Positions 35,191-48,000 of a stretch of 64,000 bases of DNA are shown here, piece after piece (position 1 is the first letter of the stretch; each line of letters starts with the position of its first letter). The position numbers and the translations under genes were made by a program. The notes under the pieces are model-generated. The model searched no databases. It was not told the DNA's origin and worked only from the letters and a program-made list of their open reading frames with translations. Origin of the DNA: Nymphaea colorata (lineage: Eukaryota; Streptophyta; Magnoliopsida; Nymphaeales; Nymphaeaceae); contig NC_045139.1 in NCBI RefSeq assembly GCF_008831285.2, forward strand, positions 36,119,706 to 36,183,705, read 5' to 3'.

Positions 35191-37919
35191 CTGGATGATA
35201 GGACACAAAGAAATCTTAAAATTCAGTTCAAAATTGTTGTATTAGGAAAAGAAAAGTCCTTCTGGAGAACTTAAAGAGAAAGCTTATTTGTTTGAAAAAC
35301 AACACACGGTCTAGCCAGCAAAATCAAAATTACAGGGACATCAATTATTTTTCAAGACCCCTAACAGTGCACTTCATTCCACTGCTTTGCGACTCTAACA
35401 GATGACATTAAGTCCAACAGCCCATTGTAGCAAAAGGTCCAAACAATTGCAGAAAAAGGACAACTATCATTTCAAGCTTATGCGTGCCAAGTTCATTGGT
35501 TTCACAATCAACAAGTCCATTAACACTTGATCATCCTATAGTTGAAAAAGAAATCAAGGTAAATGCGAACAACCAGCAAATAAAGATAGCTAATCAAATT
35601 CATTCTGTCGAGCTTAAAAACCATTCACGAGCATCGTTATAAGCTAAAGGAAAAACTATAAATTGTGGACCACAATATCTGACTCTATTATGAGCATGAA
35701 AAGAAGACGAGTGAGAAGGAAGTGAAGACGAAGAAGTGCGAGTAAAGAAAAAAAGAAGGGGGAGGAAAGGGAGATACCTGGTTTCGACCGACCAATCAGT
35801 AAAGTAGAGAGAGAAAGAGAGAGAGTGAGTTCGGGTATTTTAGGTTGTGAGATTAAAGTTGGGGCTTAAAGCCCAACGGTATGGAACCTGTATTGGCCGA
35901 TTCAGTCCCGCATTAACCATTGTGAATCAAACGATATGTTATTTTTTATTAAAAAAAGAAAACCCGTTTCAAGATTATCATTCATGCCGAAATTTCTTTA
36001 AATTTTCAAGAAACTGTTCATTCTCGGGCACTGTAACCTGCTTCATTATATCGCATCGGCCGATACGTTCCAAAACCGATCCGACAGCATCGTTTTAAGG
36101 TGCATAACTATGTCAGATGGTAGCAAACGATTATTCAGTCATTTGTTAATTAACGGCTGAGAGAAGGTTCTGGTTGAGCTTAGCGAACAAGAAATCACAT
36201 CTTTGAATTTCATGGGTCTGTGAGAAGTAGAAGTAGATCCTAAGTTGACGGTGCACCAAGCGATTGGATATATTTATAATCATATTCGTTTTTTTGGATA
36301 TTCACATGTTTACATTCGAATTCAGATTCAATTTAAATAAAAAAAGTCATAGCTGAATCCAAATCTGAAATCTGATTTTACAATCTGAATCTATTCGAAT
36401 CTAATTTTTATATTTATATCTGAATCTGAATTTTGAACCAGATTTTACCAATTTTCAAAATTTAGTAGCATTAGATACAAAATATTTATCTAAAAATGAA
36501 TCCGATTTGAATCCATAGCTGAATCCGATTGGATATTTTTGTATATACGAATCCAAATTAAATCGGATGCCATTTATTAAATCTGAATTTGATCTGATTT
36601 CTTAATCAGAAATGTAATTTTCTTCTGTATCCAATTTTTTCGGTTTGGTTCGGTCGAATATCCGATATATTGGCATCCCTATGTGCGGGGCATCAATGAA
36701 TAGAGTTTTTACATCATTCTTCTTCTCTGTGATTTACCGTTCTTTATTACAATAGGCTCTCCTAACAAGAGCTATTCTAGGGAATTTGATTTATGATCCT
36801 TCAGCGTATTTATAGCCTCAGCTTGACCATCAAAATTTCAAAAAGGCGTTCGGTGTCTTTGCATTGTTTCCAGAGTAATCCTTGAGAAAGACTTCGTCGC
36901 CCGCAAGCAAGTACTGCCCATTGATGTTTTATGTCTCTTGAATGAGAGATTGACCGCCTATTAGCCAACAACAAGCTCATATCTCTTGAATCGGAGATTG
37001 ACCACCTACTAGCCACAGTTCCAACAACAAACTCATATCTCTTGAGTCCAAGATTGGCTGCCTACTATCCACAGGTCCAAGTTGGTGCTCAAGACCCCTC
37101 AATGCTAATATTTAGTCTTTTAGTACACTTGTCCCGTCGCTAAAAACCACAACCAATCTTATGTTTCGACCTTAGTATTACCAGTGGCACAGCTAAGTGT
37201 GGCCATGTGAAATGGGCACGTCCCAAAATGTCTTGTTTCAACTACATTATCAAGGTTTCAGTACAATTTAACTTTAAATGTAGATTTAAGATTCACGCAC
37301 ACATATGGGACTAGTACCCACCCTTTATTTATATGCGTCTCCACCACCACTAGGCTGCCAGATGAGAGACATCATTGCCACAAATATGGAAGAGACAGGG
37401 ACAATTGTCATGGTGAGCAAGAGGCTACTATTCATTTTGTAGAATTCTTGTAGTTGGATTTTCAGCATGACCTGTATGCATCTTTTCAGTTGGATTTGTA
37501 CAAACAATTTAGAAGATGTAAGGGGTGCTGCATAAAAGTGAATGGGAGGATTCATTATTCTTAGAGGTAAATATAGGAATATGATTAACGTTCAAGATGG
37601 CAAGGTTGAGGACTGATCTGTTTTAACACCCTTCACAATTCCCCCACAAACTTATTTCTGCTAATGTGCATGTGCAGTTGGTTTAGGATATGCTGCTTCA
37701 AATTGAAATTGCAGTGGATCAGCAGGTCCCTGCTTCCCTTTAGATTCATCTTGTATTGCATGTGGGCTAACTGTATAGGTCACTAATCTCATCTAGAAGG
37801 TTCATACATTGGGATTCTGATTTTGAGGGCATCAACACAATTGTGATTCTCAACATTCCAGAAAGAAGATGGTAATGGAGATGACCAGTCCATCAAGTGG
37901 AACAAGCTGTTATGTTGTT
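35191..37919. other. PSMG3 5' intron and intergenic DNA
   Basis: 35191-35777 is probably the PSMG3 5' UTR intron, and a GA-rich stretch at 35805-35826 lies in the likely leader. 35870-36100 contains gtatcgg-type repeat remains. 36240-36680 is built of short aatccgaat/gaatctgaat motifs. 37150-37900 holds no recognisable gene and includes the subtilase 3' flank. Confidence 0.5.
36925..37080 (+). repeat. Imperfect ~66-bp tandem, possible coiled-coil relic
   Basis: tctcttgaa plus gagattgaccncctantagcca recurs at about 36932, 36979 and 37037 with varying spacers. In the + frame the units read L-E-S-E-I-D-H-L-L-A, a heptad-like leucine pattern, interrupted by stops. I read it as a relic of a coiled-coil gene or transposon ORF. 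Confidence 0.4.
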
Positions 37920-40900
37920 TCAGATTGGACCGATTCCAACCGAAATCGGGCTTCTAACATGGTGCACACCATCCGACCAATTCAACCACCCAAACACAAA
38001 ACCATGAGGAGAACCTTTCTTAGTTTTGACAGTCACTGTGAATTTCTTCTCTTCACCGATCCTCTCAAATTTCAAACTTTGTGGTCTCACTGAAACCAAA
38101 ATTTCTGGTGGCGAGTCGATGCTGGCTGTGTATGTTCTGGGCTTCCCAACATTCTTCACGATTCTGGAAATTGTCTTTGTTCCCTCGAGATTGGAGATGG
38201 TGATTGAAGGATAATTCAAGTCTGTAACCTCTGGAACACGTACAGAACATGAGTAAGATCTTCCGGCAACTAAGAAGATCTTCTTCTTGTTATAACCAAT
38301 AGCACACAGGAAGTTGAGGTAATCTGTCGCGTTAATGTCATAAACCAGGCCAGGATCCAAAGCCCCGTTGGGATGAAGATGCCCAGATCCATAGTCCAAT
38401 GGCGTTGCCACTGATTTAGGTCCATTTGTAATTGGCTTCTTTAGGTTGTCCTGCTGGATTGCTTCAGAATTCAAAGAAAAGACAAAATAGAGCATATTCA
38501 TTATGTCGTATTAAGGAAACCGAATGCCAAATGCATAGCAATAGTAACTGATTTTTCATAACAGGAAATTGGCAGCAGGTCACTAACTTAAAGCTTCTTT
38601 CTAGCACAAATTACTGTGCTTGAACAATTCACATTCTATGAGAATAAGAAAGTTGTGATCCATACCTGTAGTCATGATTGCTGACCTGATTGCAGCTGGG
38701 CTCCAGTCAGGGTGAGCATTCTTGAGGAGGCCAACAATGCCGGAAACATGTGGGCATGACATGGATGTACCTGACAGTAGAGTAAAATTAGACCGGCGCT
38801 TGTCAAAGTTATATTCTGATGGCGACAACAACGGATTGTAGGACGCAAGGATTTCCACTCCTGGCGCTGTAATATCAGGCTTCATTAAGAGGAAGAAAAA
38901 CACTCTAGTTAGTACTCAACACAATATAGATTCTAGATGCATTCACAATTTTATGACATAACATGGATGCAAACCTTGAGGATATCTGGCGTGATAGAGT
39001 TGAACCCTCGTGATGAGAAAAAGGCCATTACTGGAGCAGGTGTTGTCCGCAGCTTTGTAATTGAAGGGCCTACATATGCGACTGCCATCCTGCAAATGTG
39101 TTCACCCTCTCTAATTCAGAGTATAGCCTTATCAAGAAAGGTTAAAATTCATTCTTCCTCAAGAGAGACGGACAGTTAAGGTTAAACAGGAAGAGTCATG
39201 CAAGCCCTCTCTAATTCAGAGTGTTCACCCATATGTAAACTTTTAAATTCATTATCTGTGAACTCTGCATCTTAAGCTAACACAGCTTAGTAATTAATGG
39301 AGCAATGCTTTGGAAGTTTAACAAGCAGAGGTTGTTGATCTATGCAAACCAGCTCAATGCACAGAAAAGCTGACCTAAATTCTGTTTCATGCAATTTCTA
39401 ACAAAATTTTGGCAGCTCTATCCATCAAGCATAGTTTCCATGAGCCATTTCTGGCATGGATGGTTCGGGATTATAAGATTCGTGAGGTTTAGTTCTGGTG
39501 GCATGACCCTTCTAAACTTCAACCATGATATTTCAAATGTCATCAACTACGCTATACAATATTCAAAATAAAATCATGCAACATACTTTCTAGAATTAAT
39601 GTAGGCGAAGAGCTCCTTGGAATCATTGAGCCTAAGCTGAGTAGCTGGAAGAACGTAAGGTTCAGGATTGACAACATTGCCTGTATACTCGTCGTTACAC
39701 ACAATCATCCCGACACCTCCAGCATCTTTAACTTCAATGCCCTTCAGTATATTTTCATAAGCAGAATCACTGAGGCAAGTTATGATCTTGCCCTTGACCT
39801 TTTTGGGATCAAGAGTACCTGTTCGACAGTAGTTTCTGCACAAATTAAGTAGAAAAAGAAAAGCCAAATTATAATGAATAGAAGCTTCTGTATGATGTTA
39901 AATGCATGAACCAATAAATTAACCATTGCCATGCATCAAAGGCCTTTGATTCAATAGATTCATCAGGCTTTTTCTGTTGTTATCTGCGATCATTTATGTT
40001 GTTCTTAGTTTTTCCACAGTAATAAGGATCGTCTGTTAAGTAATGCACAGCAAACTTACGCAGAGAAGGGCTTGGCATTTGCAGCTCTGACATCCGCTCC
40101 TTTCGCCAATGGATATAATTTTTTCGCCAATGAACTTGAAGAAGAAAGGCTTGCTCCCTAAGATGTTAAAAAACTAGATAAATTCTGCAGCTCTACAAAA
40201 AAACGATGTTAAAGACAGTACTAAGTCTTCTTAGCAAGGACAAACCCAAAAAGAAAAAGCGGTATAGCTCGAGTAAGGATGTTTCTATCTCTACTATTAG
40301 AAACTAATATATCATGAACTCAATTTTGCTGCCTGTACTTGGTTCTGATGCTGATACTAGTTGACCAAATCCTTTCGTGGTTCATGAAATGCTAATCACG
40401 TTCATACTACCAGGTGCTGCAAAAGATTGATAGTATTTGAAATTTAGAAGATGAAATTCTCAGCAGAAGTGGAAATGCCAAGTCATATGCTATGGGTTGT
40501 TCTCTCAATTTCTACACAGTTATTACTTCTTTAACATTTTCAAAACTATCGGGTTACATCCAACTTCTTTTTCGTCAAATTAGGATTCCCAATTCAGATA
40601 GCAGTAAGAAAAAAGAGAAACACTAAAAGGGAAATGTGCAAGACCAACCCGAAGAGTCTTATTGTTGCCAAGAGAAAGATAAGAAACGAACTCCCTGTCC
40701 AAGGTGCTAGCAGCAACGGTAATCAACCACGGAGCCACATTAGACACTGACTGCAGCATCGGGCCATCGTTGCCGGCGGAGGCGACCACCGTGATCCTTC
40801 GGCTGACGGCGTGGAACGAGCCGATTGCGATGGCGTCGTTGAAGTAGTCATGAGGTGAGCCGCCGAGCGAAAGGGTGATGACGTCGACGCCGTCCCTGAT

Positions 40901-42398
40901 CGCAGAGTCGAAAGCAGCCAATATGTCAGCATCAAAACACTGGCGATCCCAGCAGACCTTGTAGGTCGCGAGACGAGCCCTTGGAGAGCCGCCCTTCGCC
41001 GTTCCGTTAGCCGCGCCGAATATGCTCGCGTTCGGCACGAAGCTGCCTGCAGCTGTAGACGCGGTGTGAGTGCCATGACCTTCCGAATCTCGAGCAGACC
41101 TGCCGTCCTTTGGGTGCTCACCGGCGCCGTTGACGTAGCCCTTGTCAAAGTAGCGTGCGCCGATCAGCTTTCTGTAGTCCAGCCGCCATTGGAGACGTTC
41201 AATTACGGCCCGAGTACCTTAGCTTGTTGCAAAATATTGGAAGAAAAGGAGAGGGAAATCCGAAGTTGGGCGGCAAACCTGTTGCATTTAACACCATTCA
41301 CATCGGTCGCATTCTGGCATACTCCTTTCCACCTTGCAGGCACAGGTCCGAGACCTTCATCACTAAAGCTCTCTGACTCTGGCCAAACTCCTGCTACCAC
41401 CAAGATCAGATGTCAAAAATTACAGGGCTTTTTAGTATTTCCTCAGGTACATAGGCCTACTCCTGATGCCACCGAGATCAGATTTCAACAATTGCAGGAA
41501 ATTTTCATTATTCCCTTACATGTGCAGGCCCAACTCCTCCCACCACCAAGATGGGATGTCAAAGGTGGCAGGAAATTTTCATTATTTAATAGCCTCAGGA
41601 CATCGAATCATAAGCTTTTTGACGAAGTATGAAACCTGTGGAGGAGAAATTAAACGATGCAAAAATCCTCTTCTCTATAAACTTCATGAAATTTAAGAGA
41701 ACGTCTTGTCCATATATAAAAATATGATGAAGACGAAGCATGATCCTTTGGTCCATCCTTTTAAAGTCTTGCATGCAACTCAACATTAAGATGGTTGTAG
41801 TGACGACGATCCATCTAATACAAAAAAGTCAGTCAAAGGAAAGCATACAAGAACAGTACTAGTACCAGCAGCACCGGCATTAGTGTCGAGGATGCCAATT
41901 GATGGATTGTGATTGTAGGTCTACATCCGAATTTGATTAGTTGGGTTCGGAAAAGATTGGATCCAGTTACCATTTTGAATTTGGTATATTATTTTAGCAT
42001 CCGAGTCCAAATCCTATCTAAATGATAGATTTTGAGATAGGCGAATACAGTTCCATCCTCAGAAAATCCGAACTAATACAAATCCGAATAGTTTTGATCA
42101 GATCCAATTCCATATTCCCAACTAAATCAGCCATGAAAAAGAAAAATCTGAGCAAGAGTTGCAGACGAGGTACGCTAACTATATATAATCAAAATCACAC
42201 TGTTTGAAATTAAAGGGTAGAAGTAATCCCACCTGTGTCGAAGTGTCCAATAATTACATCTTCACCGTAGTGGCCTTTCTCCCACAATGAATTCGGCGTA
42301 GTCTTTCCTTCACTCTCCAGGCCCAGAAACTCCCATGAACGAGTTGTATGGAGTTGATGCTCCTTGTTGGGGAACACAGACACAACACCAGGATGCTC

Positions 42399-42446
<48 letters not shown>

Positions 42447-43467
42447 AATGTGTTTGTTATGGCAAATCAAATTAATGGAGAAGAAACGGGAGACGCTTTC
42501 TTACTGGACAATTCTGTGGCTTCGTCTTCATCTAGAATTGCAGCAAATCCGTTGATGTTGTTCGTGTAGGAATAAAATATTGATTCCTCCGCTTTTTCTA
42601 CTCTGAAAAAAGGCGAGGAAAACAAGATGAAGTGAGAGGCGAACTGGCGATGCCCGGATTTAATTTCATCTTCCATAAGTGGACAACCTTGCGATTAAAT
42701 GTAAACAACGTTCTAGTAAAGTCCCCAAAATATATATGATAGCATATGAAATCCTAAAAGTTCAAATAAGTTGGCCGACCATATAAGAAATGGACTAATT
42801 TTAACAATAAAAAAAATGTTCTAAAAGTGTGTGTCTATATATATATATATATATAATTGATCCTCGTAACTCATTGTTGATAACATCTGCCCCTTAGCAT
42901 AACTAGTCAGTCTGAGAGGCATGCAAAATGCATGCAGCCAGTTTGATTCACGTGGATGTTGTTCTTTTTAACTGGAAATGGTAGCATGAACAACATTTGA
43001 GTTGAAAGATGTCTCATGAAGCCGTGGCAACGCAAGTTCCGAAGCCTCTATAGACCCTGGGGCAGGGAGAACGGAGGGTGGCTCGCATACCACCATTGTT
43101 GACAACATCTTATCGTGTCAAGATCTATGTGTATAATAATATATGTATGCAATTTTCTCCTTATTATATGTTAAGAGAAAACATTGACTGGGAAAAGATA
43201 TGAAGATGTGATGGTATAATATATATTTCGTACCCTCCTAAAACAGATCCAAGAAGTTGGTGGTGAGAATTGATCACGTTTTGTTGAACATCTGCTGCTG
43301 CTGATATGTGAGAATGTGCTCCCAAGTACACTACGTATGACTGTCACCATGTAAAACGGAAAAGCCAAGTTACAATGTTACTTTCCCTGTATCATCAGCT
43401 TATCCCATGTTCCCCGAAATCCCAAAAAAATAAAAAGAAAATTTGTGATTTAATAGCAACTGCTTCG

Positions 43468-43504
<37 letters not shown>

Positions 43505-43588
43505 TTTCTTCACTGCCAAAGTGGTGGGGATGACAGCCAAAGAGAGGAAGAAGAGAACCAGAACGAGCGACTGCATCCTGTAACTCAT
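37920..43588 (-). CDS. Subtilisin-like serine protease, SBT5.3/AIR3-like
   Basis: Eleven exons join in phase into 768 residues: 43505-43588, 43234-43340, 42505-42602, 42233-42397, 41279-41390, 40649-41171, 40060-40157, 39587-39835, 38975-39089, 38666-38879 and 37920-38461. Order: signal peptide (1-26), I9 prodomain from S-Y-V-V-Y-L-G-A-H to about 120, peptidase S8 with D150, H221 (G-H-G-T-H-T), oxyanion N323 and S556 (G-T-S-M-S-C-P-H), a PA domain at about 390-480 and a C-terminal fibronectin-III-like domain. All catalytic residues are intact. Plant subtilases of this type are secreted to the cell wall, where they self-process and cleave proteins. The motif usually F-S-S-R-G-P-N has F for P. 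An alternative start at 43576 would remove four residues. Two GA/CT microsatellites abut splice sites of this gene. Confidence 0.95.
41387..41600 (-). repeat. Triplicated 3' splice-site region in subtilase intron
   Basis: Three imperfect units of 72-74 bp start at 41387, 41459 and 41533 (marker actcct). The first unit spans the exon 5 acceptor (exon starts at 41390). The second keeps a usable AG in the same context (exon would start at 41462). The third has changed to ggag. Confidence 0.8.
42401..42442 (+). repeat. (GA)21 next to subtilase exon 4 acceptor
   Basis: On the - strand this is a CT run ending directly in TAG and exon 4 (42397), so it serves as the polypyrimidine tract. Confidence 0.95.
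43471..43501 (+). repeat. GA run next to subtilase exon 1 donor
   Basis: On the - strand the intron begins gtac and continues as a CT run of about 15 units. A smaller GA run lies at 43791-43807 upstream of the gene. Confidence 0.9.
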
Positions 43589-45011
43589 CCCAATCTGTGT
43601 CGTCTGGATACGTGATATGAAATGCTTGCCATCCTTGCATCTTATATTGGAATTAGAATGTCTACAAGGTAAGTAGTAATTGAGAAAGATTTGAATCAGT
43701 AAAATGGATTCATTGTCGTTTTGACAGCATGATCTTAACTGTATTTTGTCATTGCAGAAAAGGAATCTATGTATATGGCCTGATCAACGCAGAGAGAGAG
43801 AGAGAGATTCATGTCCATCTCCTGGAAAGGAAATCGAGCTCAAGTTTCCATTTTCTTCGATCGGTTGCAGCTTTTGATCATGCTGAAACAGTTGGATATC
43901 ATATCTCCACCTGTGCATGAATATATTATGAAAATGATCTGAAGTATGCTCACCATTCAATATCTTGATCAAGCCAATGGAAAGATGCGGTTAAAACAAC
44001 ATTATTTCCCACTTGAGAAAGTTTCGTTCTACCATTAAAAAATGTACCTTTTGCGGTCCTTGAAGAAATGAACATTTTTTTTTAGGGCAAGAGTATAATT
44101 GCTTTTTGTGGGATGAAAAATATAAAGGACATATTATTTGGGCAAGGTGATTAATCTTTCGCTACTTGTGTTCCTCTCTTTCTTTATGTGAATGATCCCC
44201 AGATTTGCTCACACCAATCACATATTTGTGGCCTTAACTGCGTATCATATTTCAATTTAATTTAAGATCTTGAAGGACCTAGACCGGTCAATAGGATGAA
44301 TGCTTAAAGATGCTATTGAAATAAGGACATTTATGGGATTTCGGTTTCTACAAGCAGATATGAAGCATTTGATAAGAAGAGTACCATACAAATATATGGC
44401 CTCTAGCGTTTGATTGTTAAATCTAGCGAGAAAAAAATATCCATAATCACTCTATATTTCGTAATGTATTTTAAGGACACAATGTTCTTCCTATCGAGTG
44501 CCCTCTTAAAATATTTGATTTTTCTATCCAAAATTACTACCCGCTTCTTGGTTTTGCATGATGTGGGCAGCCACAACCCCGTGCGTCGATAAAGGACAGA
44601 GCTCATATCACCATGTAGCTGCAACAAAGATGATAACAGTTTTACCAATGACTAAGACAACGAGAAGGAAAAGCGCATTCCCTTCCTCCTCCATCACACA
44701 CAAACAAAAAGGAGGATCTTGCCAAGAAAGAGAATTTGCCGGAGGGACGTGCAACAGAATTAGATGAGGTGCTAGTTTCCTGTCCAATACAACAAGCACA
44801 ACAATTTTGAATCGCGAAGCCTCCTTTCTTTCAGTAGGAAAGGTTGCACGGCCGAACTTTTTCTACTTTTCGCATCTCAAATAGAGACTAGTAACAACTA
44901 TGGAAGTACAGAAGGAACAGAAGAATTTCCAAAAATTAATTATGAGTCAAATTCTGCTAGGAATTGGTGGATGCACATGTTCTGTAAAAACAGGAGGATT
45001 GGCACCCAGTT
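43589..45011. other. Intergenic between subtilase and SELENOF, no gene seen
   Basis: This should hold the subtilase promoter and 5' UTR (right of 43588) and the SELENOF 3' flank (left of 45012). It contains short AT-rich stretches and no convincing frame, and I identified no TATA box with confidence. Confidence 0.5.
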
Positions 45012-48000
45012 TTAGCTCGACTCTCTGCTTGGTTTCACCTTCTCTCTCAAAAACTGCTGCACATGCTCGCGCTTCCAGTTGTCAATTCTGCAAGGATAAG
45101 AGGAAACTTACAATGTCAGTTATAGAGATTCAAAGTAATAGAGGGATCTAAGATCCTCGCTTTTACCTGGGTAAGAGTAAATGTATGGCAAACCATAGCC
45201 TAAATTTAGAGCAGTCTCGTTCCAGAGTGTGTCAGTGCCACAGATGATTTAATAGACTAACAATCGAAAACATAATTTGGAAAAAATGGCGGTAAAAAAA
45301 AAATAGACTGTAACCGTCAAAAATTAGCCCATATTCTGAAAATATAGAAAAAATGAGGCCAATGCTACGACAGATGCTTATTCATGTGCCCAACCTAAAT
45401 AGATGATTGGACCTGTTTTTCCAGGATGTTTGGAGAATTTATTAATTATTTATGTATCTGAAAAGAAAAGAATTCAGACTAATTCTCTTGAGAAGAAACA
45501 GAAATTAGAATTAGAGAATTCAAATTTCAAAATTGATGGAACATTTGAATAACCAGTATACCTATTCTTCATATAGTGCATTTCAACACGCAAAACTATT
45601 CTTACATATTTCTGGAACTGACTTCAAAATGCTCCTTTGGAAGTTTACAACTAGATGCAGTTTATGCATTTGGGAAGCAAGTCGGTCTTCCCTTTGTAAG
45701 TACACTAAAATGTAGATTTAGTAGACACCAGCTCTTACAGGTGGTGGCTACCACATGCAGGGTGCAACGGGGCAACTCCTTTCTAAATGTCTGTAAGTCC
45801 CTCCAATTGCCAGCTCATAAAAAGAACCTATGTGATTTTATATTCCAGAATAACAAACTGGTATACCATTATAAATTCCATTATTATATTCCTATCAGGA
45901 ACTGTTTCCATCTCAAATACCAAGATGACTCGCACTGCCAGTTAAAACTCTGATTCTTCTATAGATAAAGTTAACTGCAGGAAGATGCTCCAGTGATTAT
46001 GTATACAACAACAAAAAAAAAAAAAAACAGAGATGTTTTTGTCCAGACACTTTTTTTTAGACTTTAAAATGTATTTAAAACATACCCAAGGAGGTTAACA
46101 AGCAGCTTACTTAACAAGAGATACACGCATAATCCATTTAGCAGATGCTCCTAGGCAGTGCCTCAGTTGGATATACAAGCAAACAAACAAATGAAACATT
46201 CATGACAAAAGAGCCACATGCATCTGAATTCAGCAAGTATTTGGGTACTAAACCAACCTTATTGTTTCTTTGGTTTCACCATCCTCATTGACCATGATCA
46301 GTTTCGGGGGTGAAGCATAAGCATATTGAACTTTCACATATGGAAACTGATCTTTGTCTTCTTCGATGAAGGACACAATTTCAGGATAAAATACAAGTTT
46401 CCTCATGCAGACCTCCAATATTGCACCAGAGTATGTAACCTAAGTTGCAATTGAACAGTTGTTAGATTCAAGTCATTCAACAATAGGACATATAAGAAGT
46501 CTAACAAGATAAAATGCAACGTAGTAATGTATCATAAAAAATTATAATTTTTTAAGGTTCAAAAATTCAAAAAGCATAAAAAAAGTCAGAAAAGATTAAA
46601 AAATGTTTTTTATAGAAAAACATGTCACACATAAATAAAGTCTTATTATAGCAATGAACATTCATCAATTTAACATAACATAATCATGATGTCATAAATC
46701 ATAGCACATCAAGAAATAAGTTCAAAGTTTTAAACATCAATATTGTAAAAGCCACATCGTAATGCATATCGGTCAGGCCGACCAACGTAACATATTGCAA
46801 ACATATCGTCAATTATATTTTAATTCATAAAAGATAGAAAAAATAGGAAAATGGAGAATAATTTGGAAACAATCTTGAAAAATCAACAAAAATGTGTTCT
46901 ATATAAAAAATTCATTACACACATAATGAACCTTCATGATTTATTGTTCATAAGTAATGAAACGTTAATAAAATAAAGTGTAAAGTTGTAAATTTTAAAG
47001 TATTTTACAACACATCAAAACGAATAATCTGTAGTCGTTAATTGTCAAATGAGAATTGAAATATGTTTATGATTAAATAACATCATGATTATTCTCAATC
47101 GATACAATATTCATTATCTTCTTCATTTTCATCCTCATCCCTTCAAGCTGGTGATTTCTCCCTCAAATAATGATGTCTTGGCAATTTCTTTTTAAAATGG
47201 TGAAAACCCACCTCTCACAACTCTTAGAGGTGTTGAAAATGAAAGGGAAGAGGAACTGTTTTAAAAAAAATCACAACAAAAAAGGGGCATCAAACCCATT
47301 TTGAAAAAAAAAGTCATATGGTAAGATATGGCCTGTATCAGCTGTAAGATACGGCTGTCACAAGCACAATACACATGCATTTTGTTATCATGCCAGTAAT
47401 ATATAGGTTTTTCCAATCTATACAATACGTATCTAGTATCTACGATACGGATAACACTGTTATACATCACAAGATGAACTTGCTTAACGCAAATAATAAA
47501 TGATCGGCAATCGCCAATGTCAACTACAAGAAATCAGAAAAATTCCTATCTTTCTTCAACAAGAAGTTAATCTTTTAGGTGTGAAACTGCAAATATAGCT
47601 TCAAATTGACATTTTCTGAGTTCTCCCTTAAGTAGCAACTAGCAAGATCTCCCTCATCTTCAAAAGCAGCATACTTTCATCCACCACAGACTTTGATTGG
47701 CTGTAGTAGTTACTAGTTACTAACTACCCAAAATCAAGCCAAAGACAATGGCACAAGGAGCACTCCATTATAATACGACTATTGACTTGCACTGACCTAA
47801 TCATGATTAGCAGTTGGCTCCAATTGCCCCATTTTAAGCCTAACTAAGCTCATCAACTGAGCTCGATGAGATGCGTTAGGAGCAGCATGCACTGTAAACT
47901 GAGGGCAAACAATATCCTGTGAAATTTCTTCAAAAATGTGAATAGAAATATGAACATGCTTCCACATGGACACCAACAAAAGGTGAAAGAAAAATATAGA

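Noticed and set aside
40723-41632. Long open frames opposite and overlapping subtilase exons 5-6
   Set aside because: They are shadows of the GC-rich protease exons; the - strand gene has a complete catalytic set and phased introns.
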